The notes: a model not told the origin generated them from the letters alone. Counted from the stretch's first letter, positions 1-8,739 are shown. The stretch: 64,000 bases of DNA from Aldehydirespirator sp965116865 (GCA_965116865.1 OZ220727.1:1736001-1800000), one strand, 5' to 3'. Numbers and translations are program-made.

Positions 1-123
1 CCGCACCAGCTCCTCCTGGAGGCGGCTCAGCTCGCGCTCGTACTCCCTGTTCTTGATCTTCTTGCGTTTGTCGGGCGCATGATCTCCCGATGCGGCGTCA
101 GCCAGAGTCACATCAACGCTCAT
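1..123 (-). CDS. Polyphosphate kinase 2 family protein, N-terminal fragment (runs off the window)
   Basis: Only the first 41 codons are present, reading from the ATG at 123 to the window edge. After a short acidic leader the segment KIKNREYERELSRLQEELVR matches the charged, coiled N-terminus typical of PPK2 proteins, just before the RLQEWV-like segment that would follow. PPK2 enzymes use polyphosphate to phosphorylate nucleotides (GDP/ADP/AMP depending on subclass) in the cytoplasm; the subclass cannot be told here. The catalytic Walker motifs lie outside the window. The start region is tandemly duplicated upstream. The family call rests on this N-terminal signature alone. Confidence 0.6.
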   Translation of the reverse strand, partial: MSVDVTLADAASGDHAPDKRKKIKNREYERELSRLQEELVR

Positions 124-221
124 GGACCCGACAATAGTGCCAAGCCCGCACTGCCCGGCAGATCCCAGAACGCACGGAAGTCACATCAACGCTCATGGAC
201 CCGACAATAGTGCCAAGCCCC
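106..221. repeat. 73-bp tandem duplication of the PPK2 start region
   Basis: The stretch beginning agtcacatcaacgctcatgg at 106 recurs at 179, a period of 73 bp, with about 40 identical bases. It contains the ATG of the PPK2 gene (minus strand), so a second copy of the start codon and first codons lies upstream. Copy 2 is not followed by the rest of the gene. Confidence 0.85.
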
Positions 222-310
222 GACCGCGTCGCTCCCGCCTATTCGCTCAGCCTCTGAGGGAGGATGCAGGGTCAGTCGCACCTCCGACCTCCCCGAGGAC
301 AGGTTCACAC

Positions 311-490
311 GCCGCAGGCTAGACGGCCGCCGACCGCCATTCGAGCTTGGCCTCAAGGTGCGCGGCGGAACCGAGGAGCAGAGCCGCAGGCTAGACGGCC
401 GCCGACCGCCATTCGAGCTTGGCCTCAAGGTGCGCGGCGGAACCGAGGAGCAGAGCCGCAGGCTAGACGGCCGCCGACCGCCATTCGAGC
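311..490. repeat. 72-bp tandem repeat duplicating the rsfS 3' end
   Basis: Units start at 311, 383 and 455 (period 72). Each contains the last codons and TAG stop of rsfS plus downstream sequence; the copy at 455 is the one joined to the real gene. The interval 124-462 holds no other gene I can support: it is this array plus the duplicated PPK2 start. Confidence 0.9.
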
Positions 491-1371
491 AGCTCGCAGT
501 CGCCCCACAGCCGTTCGAGCTGGTAGAGGGAGCGCCGCTCGGCATCGAAGACATGCACTACGAACGGTCCGTAGTCGAGCAGCACCCACTGGCGGTCGTC
601 GGCGCCCTCAACACGCAACGGCACCGGCCCGCCCTCCGCCTTTACCGCCTCCTCGATGCCCTCGGCGATGGAGCGCACCTGCCGGGAGTTGTTGCCGTGG
701 GTGATCACGAAAAGGTCGGTGACCACCATCATGTCGCCGACGTCTATGACCACAGTGTCGACGCCCTTGCGCTCGTCGGCAGCGGCCGCCGCGGCCACAG
801 CCCACCGCCGTGCATAGGCACCGTCGACCGCAGGCGGCACACCAGCCGCACCTACAGCACCGACAATCCCGGCCGAACCGACCGAACCGACCGAACCAAC
901 CGAACCGACCGCACCGGCCGCCCCGGCAACATCACCCGAACCAACCGCACCGGCCGAACCGGCCGAACCGTCCGAACCGACCGCACCAACCGCACCGGCC
1001 GAACCGTCCGAACCAACCGCACCGGCCGCACCAACCGCACCAACCGCACCGGCCGCACCAACCGCACCGTCCGAACCAACCGCACCGGCCGCACCAACAG
1101 CACCAACCGCACCAACCGCACCGGCCGCACCAACAGCACCGGCCGCACCAACCGCACCAACCGCACCGGCAACATCACCCGAACCAACCGCACCGGCCGC
1201 ACCAACCGCACCAACCGAACCAACCGAACCGTCCGAACCAACCGCACCAACCGAACCGGCCGCACCGGCCGCACCAACCGCACCGGCCGCACCAACAGCA
1301 CCGGCCGAACCGGCAACATCACCCGAACCCGCAACACCGGCGATTCCGGCCGAACCGGCCACTGGCGTCAC
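463..1371 (-). CDS. rsfS: Ribosomal silencing factor RsfS with a long low-complexity N-terminal extension
   Basis: The C-terminal ~115 residues carry the RsfS/Iojap fold: a VVIDVGDMMVVTDLFVI core, GNNSRQV, and the WVLLDYGPFVVHVF segment, then YQLERLWGD. RsfS binds ribosomal protein L14 and blocks subunit joining when nutrients are short. Upstream lie ~185 residues almost entirely of G, A, V, S and D (GAVGAAGAVGSDG-like), encoded by a short-period DNA repeat. The GTG at 1371 overlaps the TGA of the upstream gene (GTGA), which favours translation of the whole extension; family members are normally ~110-140 aa. A shorter start inside the gene (GTG near 845) is possible. Last gene of the nadD operon. 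Confidence 0.85.
   Translation of the reverse strand: MTPVAGSAGIAGVAGSGDVAGSAGAVGAAGAVGAAGAAGSVGAVGSDGSVGSVGAVGAAGAVGSGDVAGAVGAVGAAGAVGAAGAVGAVGAVGAAGAVGSDGAVGAAGAVGAVGAAGAVGSDGSAGAVGAVGSDGSAGSAGAVGSGDVAGAAGAVGSVGSVGSVGSAGIVGAVGAAGVPPAVDGAYARRWAVAAAAAADERKGVDTVVIDVGDMMVVTDLFVITHGNNSRQVRSIAEGIEEAVKAEGGPVPLRVEGADDRQWVLLDYGPFVVHVFDAERRSLYQLERLWGDCELLEWRSAAV
866..1356. repeat. Short-period repeat array (about 9-bp degenerate units) inside rsfS
   Basis: About 490 bp built from units such as accgcaccg, accgaaccg and aacatcacccg. Period is a multiple of three, so it encodes glycine/alanine/valine-rich sequence in frame in rsfS; no stops occur in several other frames either. Confidence 0.9.
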
Positions 1372-2654
1372 CGAGTCGCCCGGTCCAGTCCGACCGTCAC
1401 GGTTATGTCGACCACATCGGCACCGCTCTCGACCAGCTCGACGTGGGCCATGTCGACGCCGAGTTCGATGGCGATGGAGTTGGTGATCGGGTCGCGCACG
1501 AGTTCCTCACGATGGTAGGCGAAATGGGTGGCCTCCACACCGAACGCGGCCGCGTTGCCTATCACGGTGATCACTCCCCCCGCCGCGATCACCTCTCCGG
1601 CCACGCCGTCCCGGATCGCCGGATCTCCGGCACCGTCGAGGAGACGCACCCTGGGGCGCAGGAACGACTCCGGCTGCCGGGGCCATGGGGCCAGCTCCAG
1701 GGCCTCGGACCTCAGCCACGCCCTGCCGTCCGCGTCCAGCACCAGCACTGGGGCAGCGCTGGGATCGGATGCGACGGACTCGAAGGGAACGACCTGAACC
1801 ACCGCGGTGCCCGCCCCGAGCACCCGCAAGAACGACCACAGAGGGGATTCCACCGCCGGTGTGGCCGCCTCGCGGTGCGGCGCCCGCCCTACGACGCCCA
1901 ACCACGACTCCCATATCGCCCGCTGGCGCTGCACCCGGTTGCCGTCGGACTCGTCGGGATTGCGGTGGGCGTAGACAGCGGCCGCGTCGGCTGCGGTCAG
2001 GTCGTGGCGTCCGGCCCGGTAGACGACTCGCCGCGCTCCGTCGGCACCGGTCCCGACCAGATCGTCTGCCAGCAGGTACGGCAGCGGCGCCGCGGAGCCG
2101 ATGCTGTGGGCGAGGCTCTCGGTGGGCAATTCGACCACCCGCCCGAACCCGAGGCCGAACATGCCCTCAGCGACGTGCCGGACGGCTTCGGCGCCTCCCC
2201 GCGCGAAAGTGTCCGCCAGAGTGTCGGATGACGGCTCAATCTGGTCCGCGGAGCCCCCCGCCGGCGCCACCACGAGGTCAGCCGGCAGCAGCAGCACCCC
2301 GCCGCCCGCGTCGAAGCCCGTCAAGGCCACAAAAGCGACGCCGGTCAGGGCACCGTCGTGGGTGTGCAGCGTGAGCAGCGTCGGGGTTGCCTCCACCAAC
2401 TCCACGTATCCGGGCTCGTCGGACGCCAGGACTATGCCTTCCTCTATCGGGTCCACCCTGGTCGTGAGGACGGCGCGGCCGCCCGTCAGGACCAGCACCA
2501 GGACGGAGAGCCCTGCTACGGCCACAAGCCCCGGATAGGCGAGCCTCCAGAACGGGTGGGACCGCGGAGCGAGCCGCCGTGCATGGTGGGCGCCTGGCAC
2601 GAACCTCCGGAACGGGAGGGGCCGGCGAGCAGGCTTACGCCGCCGGCCGGGCAT
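1368..2654 (-). CDS. LytR-CpsA-Psr-like membrane protein with LytR C-terminal domain
   Basis: 428 aa from the ATG at 2654, which overlaps the nadD stop by one base (TGATG). A basic N-terminus (~45 aa) precedes one membrane helix (AYPGLVAVAGLSVLVLVLTG), then an extracytoplasmic region with an LCP-like layout (GVLLLPADLVV, then GRHDLTAADAAAVYAHR), and a C-terminal segment resembling the LytR_C domain. LCP proteins attach glycopolymers to peptidoglycan in Gram-positive-type walls. A gene of this type commonly sits between nadD and rsfS in actinobacteria. Conservation in the catalytic LCP part looks weak, so enzymatic activity is uncertain. The stop overlaps the rsfS GTG. Confidence 0.65.
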   Translation of the reverse strand: MPGRRRKPARRPLPFRRFVPGAHHARRLAPRSHPFWRLAYPGLVAVAGLSVLVLVLTGGRAVLTTRVDPIEEGIVLASDEPGYVELVEATPTLLTLHTHDGALTGVAFVALTGFDAGGGVLLLPADLVVAPAGGSADQIEPSSDTLADTFARGGAEAVRHVAEGMFGLGFGRVVELPTESLAHSIGSAAPLPYLLADDLVGTGADGARRVVYRAGRHDLTAADAAAVYAHRNPDESDGNRVQRQRAIWESWLGVVGRAPHREAATPAVESPLWSFLRVLGAGTAVVQVVPFESVASDPSAAPVLVLDADGRAWLRSEALELAPWPRQPESFLRPRVRLLDGAGDPAIRDGVAGEVIAAGGVITVIGNAAAFGVEATHFAYHREELVRDPITNSIAIELGVDMAHVELVESGADVVDITVTVGLDRATR

Positions 2655-3256
2655 CAATCGGCGCAACCGTACAGGCCTCTCGATCGGACGATTCCAGCCA
2701 CAGCGGCGGGCACGAGCGCCTCCACCGGTCGGCCGTCGGCGAACCGGGACCGGATGTCGCACGACGAGATGTCCAGCGCAGGGACCTCCACCACCACGGC
2801 CGGCCAACCGGCCGGAGGACCCCCGCCGGAGGGTCCCCGCCGGGTGACAACCACGGTCGAGGCCAAGTCTCGCACCTCCGCCGGGCGCCTCCAGCTCTCG
2901 AGTCCCCGAGCGGCGTCCGAGCCCACCACCAGCATCAGTTCGGCGTTGGGATGCAGGCCGCGCAACTCGCGCAAGGTGTCGGCCGTGCAGCTCTCGCCGC
3001 CGCGGTCGATCTCCAACGCGCTCGCCTCGAGCCCGTCAAGCTCGGCAACAGCGGCCCTCACCATCTCCAGCCGCACACCGGCCGGCGTCACCGGACGCAG
3101 CCCCGACTTCTGCCAGGGGTCGTTGGCCACCACGAACAGCACCTCGCAGAACCCAAGCCGGTGACGCACCTCCAGCCCGGCGGCGAGATGGCCGAGATGG
3201 GGCGGATCGAACGTCCCTCCCAGCACACCTATGCGAGGAGCGTCAGGTCGCAGCAC
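2654..3256 (-). CDS. nadD: Nicotinate-nucleotide adenylyltransferase
   Basis: 200 aa, normal length. The nucleotidyltransferase motif GGTFDPPHLGH lies at residues ~13-23, and the C-terminal ISSCDIRSR corresponds to the family's ISSTxIR substrate-binding motif. It adenylylates nicotinate mononucleotide to deamido-NAD in cytoplasmic NAD synthesis. It is first in an overlapping operon with the LytR-like gene and rsfS. Start at the ATG at 3256; FVVANDPWQKSG is the expected loop after the first helix. Confidence 0.95.
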   Translation of the reverse strand: MLRPDAPRIGVLGGTFDPPHLGHLAAGLEVRHRLGFCEVLFVVANDPWQKSGLRPVTPAGVRLEMVRAAVAELDGLEASALEIDRGGESCTADTLRELRGLHPNAELMLVVGSDAARGLESWRRPAEVRDLASTVVVTRRGPSGGGPPAGWPAVVVEVPALDISSCDIRSRFADGRPVEALVPAAVAGIVRSRGLYGCAD

Positions 3257-3598
3257 CTCGGGAGTCTACGATCCGGCGGCGCCCGACGAGTCACCGTTCA
3301 TCTAGTTGGTAGCGGTTGGCTTTCGCGGTCCGCTGGTCGGGCACCGTGAACGGTTGGGGTGCCCTGGCCTCGGTGCTGTGCGGGTTCTCGCTTCGGCGTC
3401 TGGGCGCGGTGTCGTGGGACGTGCGCCGTGTTGCCGCTGTCGACAGCCGCGGTGGGCGGTCTGCTTCGGTGGCTGCGCTTGGCGGGTTGCCGTGCTTCCT
3501 CGGCGTCGCTCCCTGGTGCTGTCGGCTTTGCTTGGAGGCCCTTTGAGCGGCAGCTGCGGCTTTGTGGCCGCGGCCCCGTCCTCTCCACATTCGTGCGC
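3257..3598. other. Gap with no supportable gene
   Basis: About 340 bp between nadD and the recombinase remnant. Minus-strand reading gives a proline/arginine-rich sequence without family resemblance. It may be leftover sequence of the IS607 element (tnpB tail), but I see no RuvC or zinc-ribbon motif to prove it. Confidence 0.5.
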
Positions 3599-4048
3599 CC
3601 CAACCGGTCGCGGCGCTCCACCACCACAGTCCGCACCGACGGATCCTCCAGCATCCGACGCAGCTTCGCACGGTTGCCGTTCACCCCCGACGCCACCTCC
3701 GACTCAGTGCGCACCACACGCAGACCCCCACGCGCCGCCCACTCGCACAACCTCGACAACTGCCTGTCCAGGTCGCCGCGCTGACCAGAAGACGACACCC
3801 TCGCATACAGGCCCACACCATCGCCGGCGTCGTCGTCGGACACCTCCACGATGATCGTCCGAGTCCCCACCTTGCGCGTCGGCCAAGGCATCGTGCCCTG
3901 CCGATACCACGCATAAGCCGTCTTCGAGGAGTTCGGCGCCTTCGCCGACGCTCCCGAGTCCGATCTTCCCCTGCCGATACCACGCATAAGCCGTCTTCGG
4001 GCATATCCCATTGGCCCGAGCCCAGTCAGGCAATTTCATACCCTTCAT
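3599..4048 (-). pseudogene. Remnant of an IS607-type serine recombinase
   Basis: Starts with MKLPDWARANGICPKTAYAW, the MerR-like helix-turn-helix of IS607 TnpA, then after a break continues with GLYARVSSSGQRGDLDRQL (serine recombinase active-site region, S in ARVSS) and VVVERRDRLGR. Homology stops near 3600, so the C-terminal part is lost. A 73-bp tandem duplication inside the gene (around 3898-3998) shifts the frame between the HTH and the catalytic domain. No tnpB is adjacent. The intact relative at 22321-22902 shares the same layout. Alternative starts at 4048 and 4039. Confidence 0.8.
3896..3998. repeat. 73-bp tandem duplication that frameshifts the recombinase
   Basis: The segment ctgccgataccacgcataag occurs at 3898 and 3971. 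The offset of 73 is not a multiple of three, so the duplication breaks the reading frame. It encodes the KTAYAWYRQG part of the HTH twice. Confidence 0.9.
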
Positions 4049-4286
4049 GTCATCTAATCTACCATCCAGACAACCTACCAACTACCATCAACCCGAACAG
4101 TTGAGAACTCGCTGGGCGTGGCGGACGCTCACAAGCTCCCTGGCGGACGCGAGACGACGATCCGACGCAGCGCGGCGAGCCGTCCTCCCCGGTTCTCAAC
4201 TCTCCGGGGCCGACCTGGACCCGCAAGCCGCTCGGGGCGGGTGACATATGTCACACCCCACGTCACGCCCTGTCCGGGCGCACGAC

Positions 4287-4315
4287 TTGACTTGACGGGA
4301 GCCGACGCTTAAACT
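4287..4315 (+). promoter_or_regulatory. Predicted promoter of the sigma factor gene
   Basis: TTGACT at 4287-4292 and TAAACT at 4310-4315 are separated by exactly 17 bp, a good match to a housekeeping sigma-70 promoter. Predicted transcription start near 4322, giving a leader of about 120 nt. The rest of 4049-4440 shows no gene. Confidence 0.6.
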
Positions 4316-4401
4316 ACGTTGATTCCATTGGGCTGGAGTGATGCACTTCGAGGGTGTGAGCCCGGCACCGAACCTCCCCTACAAGAAAGCGAGAAGGCTG
4401 T

Positions 4402-4421
4402 CCCTGCCGACGCGAGCAGGG
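4402..4421 (+). promoter_or_regulatory. Leader hairpin before the sigma factor start
   Basis: CCCTGC (4402-4407) pairs with GCAGGG (4416-4421) around an 8-nt loop, just upstream of the likely ribosome binding site AGGTGG (about 4429-4434). It may influence translation of the sigma factor; role inferred. Confidence 0.35.
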
Positions 4422-4440
4422 GCCAGTCAGGTGGTCAGAC

Positions 4441-5286
4441 ATGAGCGACTCAGTAGGACAGTATCTCAACGAGATCGGAGCAGTCGCGCTGCTCAACGCC
4501 CAAGAGGAGCGCGAGCTCTCGCAGGCGATCGAGCGCGGCGTCGAAGCCCGCCTCCGCAAGGAGCAGGGGGAGAGAGGCCGCGACATCGCGAAGGCGATCC
4601 GCGAGGCCGCCGCGGCCAAGGACCGCTTCATCCGGGCCAACCTGCGCCTGGTGGTGAGCGTAGCCCGCCGCTATCCCCTCCCCCCCGGCATGGAACTGCT
4701 CGACCTCATCCAGGAGGGGAACCTCGGCCTCGAGCACGCGGTCGACAAGTTCGACTGGCGCAAGGGCTTCAAGTTCTCGACCTACGCCACGTTCTGGATA
4801 CGCCAGTCCATCGGGCGGGCACTCGACCAGAAGGCGAGCCTGGTGCGCCTGCCCGGCGACCGGTCCGCGTCTTTGCGGGCCGCGCTGCGCCAGGTGTCCG
4901 GCGACGGCGACGAACTGGACGACGACCATGCCCGGCTGCACCGGCTGACCACCCCCACCTCCCTCGACCGCACCATCGGCGACGACGACAGCAACGAACT
5001 GATCGACCTGCTGCCCGACGCCAACCCCGGGCCCGAGCTCGAGGTGATGGCCAGGGCCGAGGAGGAGATGGTGACCGGCCTGCTCGACATCCTCGAACCC
5101 CGTGCCAAGTACGCGGTCGAGCAGCGTTTCGGTCTCTCCGACGGCATCAAGCGCTCCTACCGCGAAGTCGGCGAAGAGCTGGGCGTCACCGCCGAGGCAG
5201 CCCGCCGCTTGGTGAAGCGCGCCATCAACACCGTGCGCGACCACGCCGAGGAGCTGAGCCTGGCTGAAACGGTCGACGCGGCGTAA
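4441..5286 (+). CDS. RNA polymerase sigma-70 family factor (group 2-like)
   Basis: 281 aa. Region 1.2 (DSVGQYLNEIGAVALL) opens the protein; region 2 follows with RFIRANLRLVVSVARRYP, DLIQEGNLGLEHAVDKFDW and FKFSTYATFWIRQSIGRAL, covering core binding and -10 recognition. Region 4 lies at the C-terminus (SYREVGEELGVTAEAARRLV), an HTH for the -35 element. Region 3 is short and acidic (GDGDELDDDHARL), and the protein is smaller than a primary RpoD. It therefore looks like an alternative, principal-sigma-related factor. Only 5 bp separate it from the DAHP synthase gene, suggesting co-transcription from the promoter at 4287. Confidence 0.85.
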   Translation: MSDSVGQYLNEIGAVALLNAQEERELSQAIERGVEARLRKEQGERGRDIAKAIREAAAAKDRFIRANLRLVVSVARRYPLPPGMELLDLIQEGNLGLEHAVDKFDWRKGFKFSTYATFWIRQSIGRALDQKASLVRLPGDRSASLRAALRQVSGDGDELDDDHARLHRLTTPTSLDRTIGDDDSNELIDLLPDANPGPELEVMARAEEEMVTGLLDILEPRAKYAVEQRFGLSDGIKRSYREVGEELGVTAEAARRLVKRAINTVRDHAEELSLAETVDAA

Positions 5287-5291
5287 CGCCC

Positions 5292-6668
5292 ATGTCCGCC
5301 GGAGCTCCGACCCTGTTGGCCGGCGGAACGGACTGGTCGCCCTCGTCGTGGAGGACCAAACCGGCACGCCATCAGCCGGCTTGGCCCGACCAGGCCGAGC
5401 TCGATCAAACCACCAAAGCCCTGCACGACCTGCCTCCGCTGGTCTTCGCCGGGGAGTCCCGCTCGTTGATGAACCAACTCGGGCGGGTAGCCGACGGCAA
5501 GGCTTTCCTGCTGCAGGCCGGCGACTGCGCCGAGTCGTTCGACACTTCCGCCGACTCGATCCGCGACAGGCTGCGGGTGATCCTGCAGATGGCCATCGTG
5601 CTGACCTACTCGGGAGGCGTGCCGCTGGTGAAGGTCGGCCGCATCGCGGGACAGTTCGCCAAGCCCCGGTCCAGCCCCACCGAGACCAAGGGCAAACTCG
5701 AACTCACCTCGTTCCTCGGCCACATGGTCAACGACATCGGTTTCAGCGAGGCCGAGAGGCTGCCCGATCCGCGCCGCCTGCTCACCGCCTACCACCGGGC
5801 CGCGTCCACCCTCAACCTGCTGCGGGCCTTCACCCGAGGCGGCTACGCCGACCTGTCGCAGGTGTCGAGCTGGAACCGGGAGTTCGTGTCCACCTCGCCC
5901 GCAGGCCAGCGCTACACCCGCATGGCCGAGGACATCGACCGGGCGCTGCGATTCATGACCGCGTGCGGCGTGACCAGCACCAACACGCGGCCGCTGCACG
6001 AAGTGGAGTTCTACACCAGCCACGAGGCCTTGGTGCTCGACTACGAGGAGGCGCTGACCCGCGAGGACTCGACCACCGGCGGCTGGTACGACTGCTCCGC
6101 GCACATGCTGTGGATCGGCGAGCGCACACGGCAGATCGACGGCGCCCACGTGGAGTTCCTGCGAGGCGTGCAGAACCCCCTAGGCTGCAAGATCGGGCCC
6201 ACCGCCACCGCCGAAGACGCAGTCACGCTGTGTGAGCTGCTCAACCCCCGGCGTGTGCCCGGCCGGCTCACCCTCATCACCAGGATGGGCGCCGGCAACG
6301 TCGAGACGGTGCTGCCGCCGCTGCTGCGGGCGGTGCGCGACTCCGGCCATCCGGTGGCCTGGGCGTGCGACCCGATGCACGGCAACACGTACACCTCGGC
6401 CGCGGGGCGAAAAACCCGCCACTTCGACGACGTGCTGGCCGAGATCAGCGGCTTCTTCGCCGCTCACCAAGCCTGCGGGACCTGGCCCGGGGGCGTACAC
6501 GTCGAGTTGACCGGCGACGCGGTGACCGAGTGCGTGGGCGGCGCCGACGACATCAGCCACGAGGACTTGGAGCAGGCATTCGAGACGCTGTGCGACCCCC
6601 GCCTCAACGGCCGCCAGTCGGTTGACCTCGCCTTCCGAGTAGCCGAGATGCTCTCCGGCCGCTCCTGA
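5292..6668 (+). CDS. aroG: Class II 3-deoxy-7-phosphoheptulonate (DAHP) synthase
   Basis: 458 aa, normal for the class II (plant/actinobacterial) type. Signatures: PPLVFAGESRSL, FLLQAGDCAESF, KVGRIAGQFAKPRSSPTE, TRMGAGN and CDPMHGNT with metal- and substrate-binding residues. It condenses phosphoenolpyruvate with erythrose 4-phosphate, the first step of the shikimate pathway. The start at 5292 lies 5 bp after the sigma factor stop. Symbol given by actinobacterial usage; aroF or aroH are also used for such genes. Convergent with the next gene at a 40-bp gap with no clear terminator. Confidence 0.95.
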   Translation: MSAGAPTLLAGGTDWSPSSWRTKPARHQPAWPDQAELDQTTKALHDLPPLVFAGESRSLMNQLGRVADGKAFLLQAGDCAESFDTSADSIRDRLRVILQMAIVLTYSGGVPLVKVGRIAGQFAKPRSSPTETKGKLELTSFLGHMVNDIGFSEAERLPDPRRLLTAYHRAASTLNLLRAFTRGGYADLSQVSSWNREFVSTSPAGQRYTRMAEDIDRALRFMTACGVTSTNTRPLHEVEFYTSHEALVLDYEEALTREDSTTGGWYDCSAHMLWIGERTRQIDGAHVEFLRGVQNPLGCKIGPTATAEDAVTLCELLNPRRVPGRLTLITRMGAGNVETVLPPLLRAVRDSGHPVAWACDPMHGNTYTSAAGRKTRHFDDVLAEISGFFAAHQACGTWPGGVHVELTGDAVTECVGGADDISHEDLEQAFETLCDPRLNGRQSVDLAFRVAEMLSGRS

Positions 6669-6708
6669 CCGGCAACATCCCGACGAGCGGTCGAGCCGGC
6701 GGGAGAGC

Positions 6709-7869
6709 CTAGCCGACGGGGGGCTGGTACCAGCCCCCGCCGATGGTGTAGCCGCCGCGGTTCACCACCCACAGACGCATGGACTCCGCCAGGATGCCCG
6801 TCTGTGTGTCTGCTACGACTTCGGTCACCCAGGCACCGGTCTCGGGGGCCTCGAACACCGCGACGCCGAACAGGTCGCCGATGTCGGTTCCCACCAGTTC
6901 AGTATTGTTGAACGCCGAGACGATCCGGCCGCTGTCGTCGGCCAGGAACCCGATCCACTTCCCCTCGGCGTTGTCCGTGTTCTCGTAATAAAACAGGATC
7001 TGCTCCAGCGCGCCGGCGAAACCGGAGGGCTGCGTGTACTCGGCCAGCGTCGCCTCCAGCCCGGCCGAGTCCAGCCGGTTGGCGAAGCTCCCCACCAGCG
7101 CCTGCAGGAACTCCTCAGCCTCGATGTACCAGCCGGAGGCGAACAACAGCCCGTCGTGCCTCACAGCCCACACGTTCTTGAGCTCCGACTCTCCCAACTG
7201 GCCCAGCGCCACATCGCCGGTCGCGGGATTGCCGTACACATACGACACCCACCTGCCCTCTTCGGTGGCCGACAGCAGTTCGCCCCCGAAGACGTAGCCG
7301 TTGGCGTCGGTGCCGACCCAACCGTTCACGTCCAGTCCCCGACGTCCCGGGTCGTAATGGCCGATCACCGTGTCGTCGGCGTCGATGATGAACACGTACC
7401 ACTGGCCGTCGACGCTCTCGGTGCTATTGTAGTGGGCCAGAGTGGCCTCCAAGCCCTCACGGTCGTAACGGCTGATCGCGCTCTCCACCACGTACTTCGT
7501 GTACTCCGCCGCCGCGTCCCTAGACGGAATCACCGCAACCACGCCGCGGGCGATCCCCTCGACCTCCTCAACCGACAGGCCCACAGCGTCCGCGTCCATG
7601 CCGACAACAGTGGACTCCACGATCGCCTCGACCTCCTCGGCCGACACACCCGCACCGGACGCGTCCACGCCCGCCATCACCGACTCCACGATTCCCTCGA
7701 CCTCCTCGGCCGACAGGCCCGCATCGGACTCGGGCGCATCCATGTCCGCGATCGCCGACTCCACGATCGCCTCCACCTCCTCAGCCGAAAGACCCGCATC
7801 GCTGCCGCAACCAACCATCAGCAGCGATGCCGCCAGCACCGCGCCCAACCCGGTTCTCACCATCATCAT
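6709..7869 (-). CDS. Lipoprotein with repeated coiled segments and two Cache-like domains
   Basis: 386 aa. A signal peptide ends in the lipobox LLMVGC, so the mature protein should be a membrane-anchored lipoprotein. Residues ~26-110 hold four repeats of 23-25 aa (LSAEEVEAIVES and variants). Two sensor-like domains follow: first WYVFIIDADDTVIGHYDP with GRWVSYVYGNP, second KWIGFLADDSGRIVSAFNNT with GAWVTEVVAD, each ending in a short aromatic segment (GWY). This resembles extracellular Cache-type ligand-binding domains. No kinase or methyl-accepting domain is attached and no partner is adjacent. A purine-rich ribosome binding site (AAAGGCAAGGGC) precedes the ATG. Confidence 0.7.
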   Translation of the reverse strand: MMMVRTGLGAVLAASLLMVGCGSDAGLSAEEVEAIVESAIADMDAPESDAGLSAEEVEGIVESVMAGVDASGAGVSAEEVEAIVESTVVGMDADAVGLSVEEVEGIARGVVAVIPSRDAAAEYTKYVVESAISRYDREGLEATLAHYNSTESVDGQWYVFIIDADDTVIGHYDPGRRGLDVNGWVGTDANGYVFGGELLSATEEGRWVSYVYGNPATGDVALGQLGESELKNVWAVRHDGLLFASGWYIEAEEFLQALVGSFANRLDSAGLEATLAEYTQPSGFAGALEQILFYYENTDNAEGKWIGFLADDSGRIVSAFNNTELVGTDIGDLFGVAVFEAPETGAWVTEVVADTQTGILAESMRLWVVNRGGYTIGGGWYQPPVG

Positions 7870-8739
7870 GCCCTTGCCTTTCTAGGTGTCTCGACGGCCG
7901 GAGGGGCCGATCCGGCCAGTACCGCTCACTGACTCTCGACGGAAGCATACCGTCGGGATGCTGCCGCACCGCCGCCCGGTCGACGCTGCGAGCAGGCATC
8001 TCCGCGACCACGGGCCGACGGACTCCCCCGAAGCACCCATCATCACAGCAGGCGCACCGTTCCTATACCGATAGATGGTTGTTCTGTCGGCGGCGTCCCG
8101 AACGGTGTTGGACGCCTGTGCGTGCAGCGGGTCGGGTGTCCGTCCGGGCGGTTGTCGCATCCCGTGGGGCGTCCGTCGTTGCCTGTCGCTGCTGCCATGC
8201 CAGTCGTGTCAGCGGTCCGCTCAAGGGCCCCGGCCTGGAGTGGTGGTTCCGACGCGCCGCGCAGGCGCGGACCGCGGCAACGTCGCGGGGCTGGTGCGAG
8301 GCGCACCCCTACAACCACAAGCCGACCCACAAGCCGACGCGCCGCGCGGGCGCGGACCGCGGGCGGCTCCGGCGTCGCAAGCCGGCGTGGCATCTCCTCG
8401 ACCGCGGGCCGACGCGCCGCGCACGGGCCGGAGGTATGTGGGCCAGCGTTGGAGGGACTCGACATGCGGGCCGACGCGCCGCGCACGGGCCGGAGCTCCC
8501 GCTGGTCGCGGGCCGCCGACACGGCCGCCCCGGAGCCCGGCTGCGGCGAGACCCCGCCACAGACGGGCCAAAACAGACGGCGACAGCCGGGTGGAACTGG
8601 TGGACCACGAGACCCCGCCACAGACGGGCCAAAGACCGCCGGACCGCCCCGGAGCCCGAGATTAGCGAATCCCGGAAGGCTCTCACTACACTCAGCGAGC
8701 AGACGGAAACCCCGGTCCCCGAACGTAGGCGGTCAAACG
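7870..8739. other. 870-bp non-coding stretch with degenerate repeats
   Basis: No supportable gene. Repeats include gacgcgccgcgc-type units at 8251, 8336, 8411 and 8473 (spacing 85, 75, 62) and accccgccacagacgggcca at 8551 and 8612 (spacing 61). It is the leader region of the secreted protein starting at 8740; no convincing promoter was found. Confidence 0.7.

Noticed and set aside
852..1337. Alternative proteins in other frames of the rsfS repeat
   Set aside because: The short-period repeat is open in several frames on both strands; only the frame joined to the RsfS domain and coupled to the upstream stop is supported.
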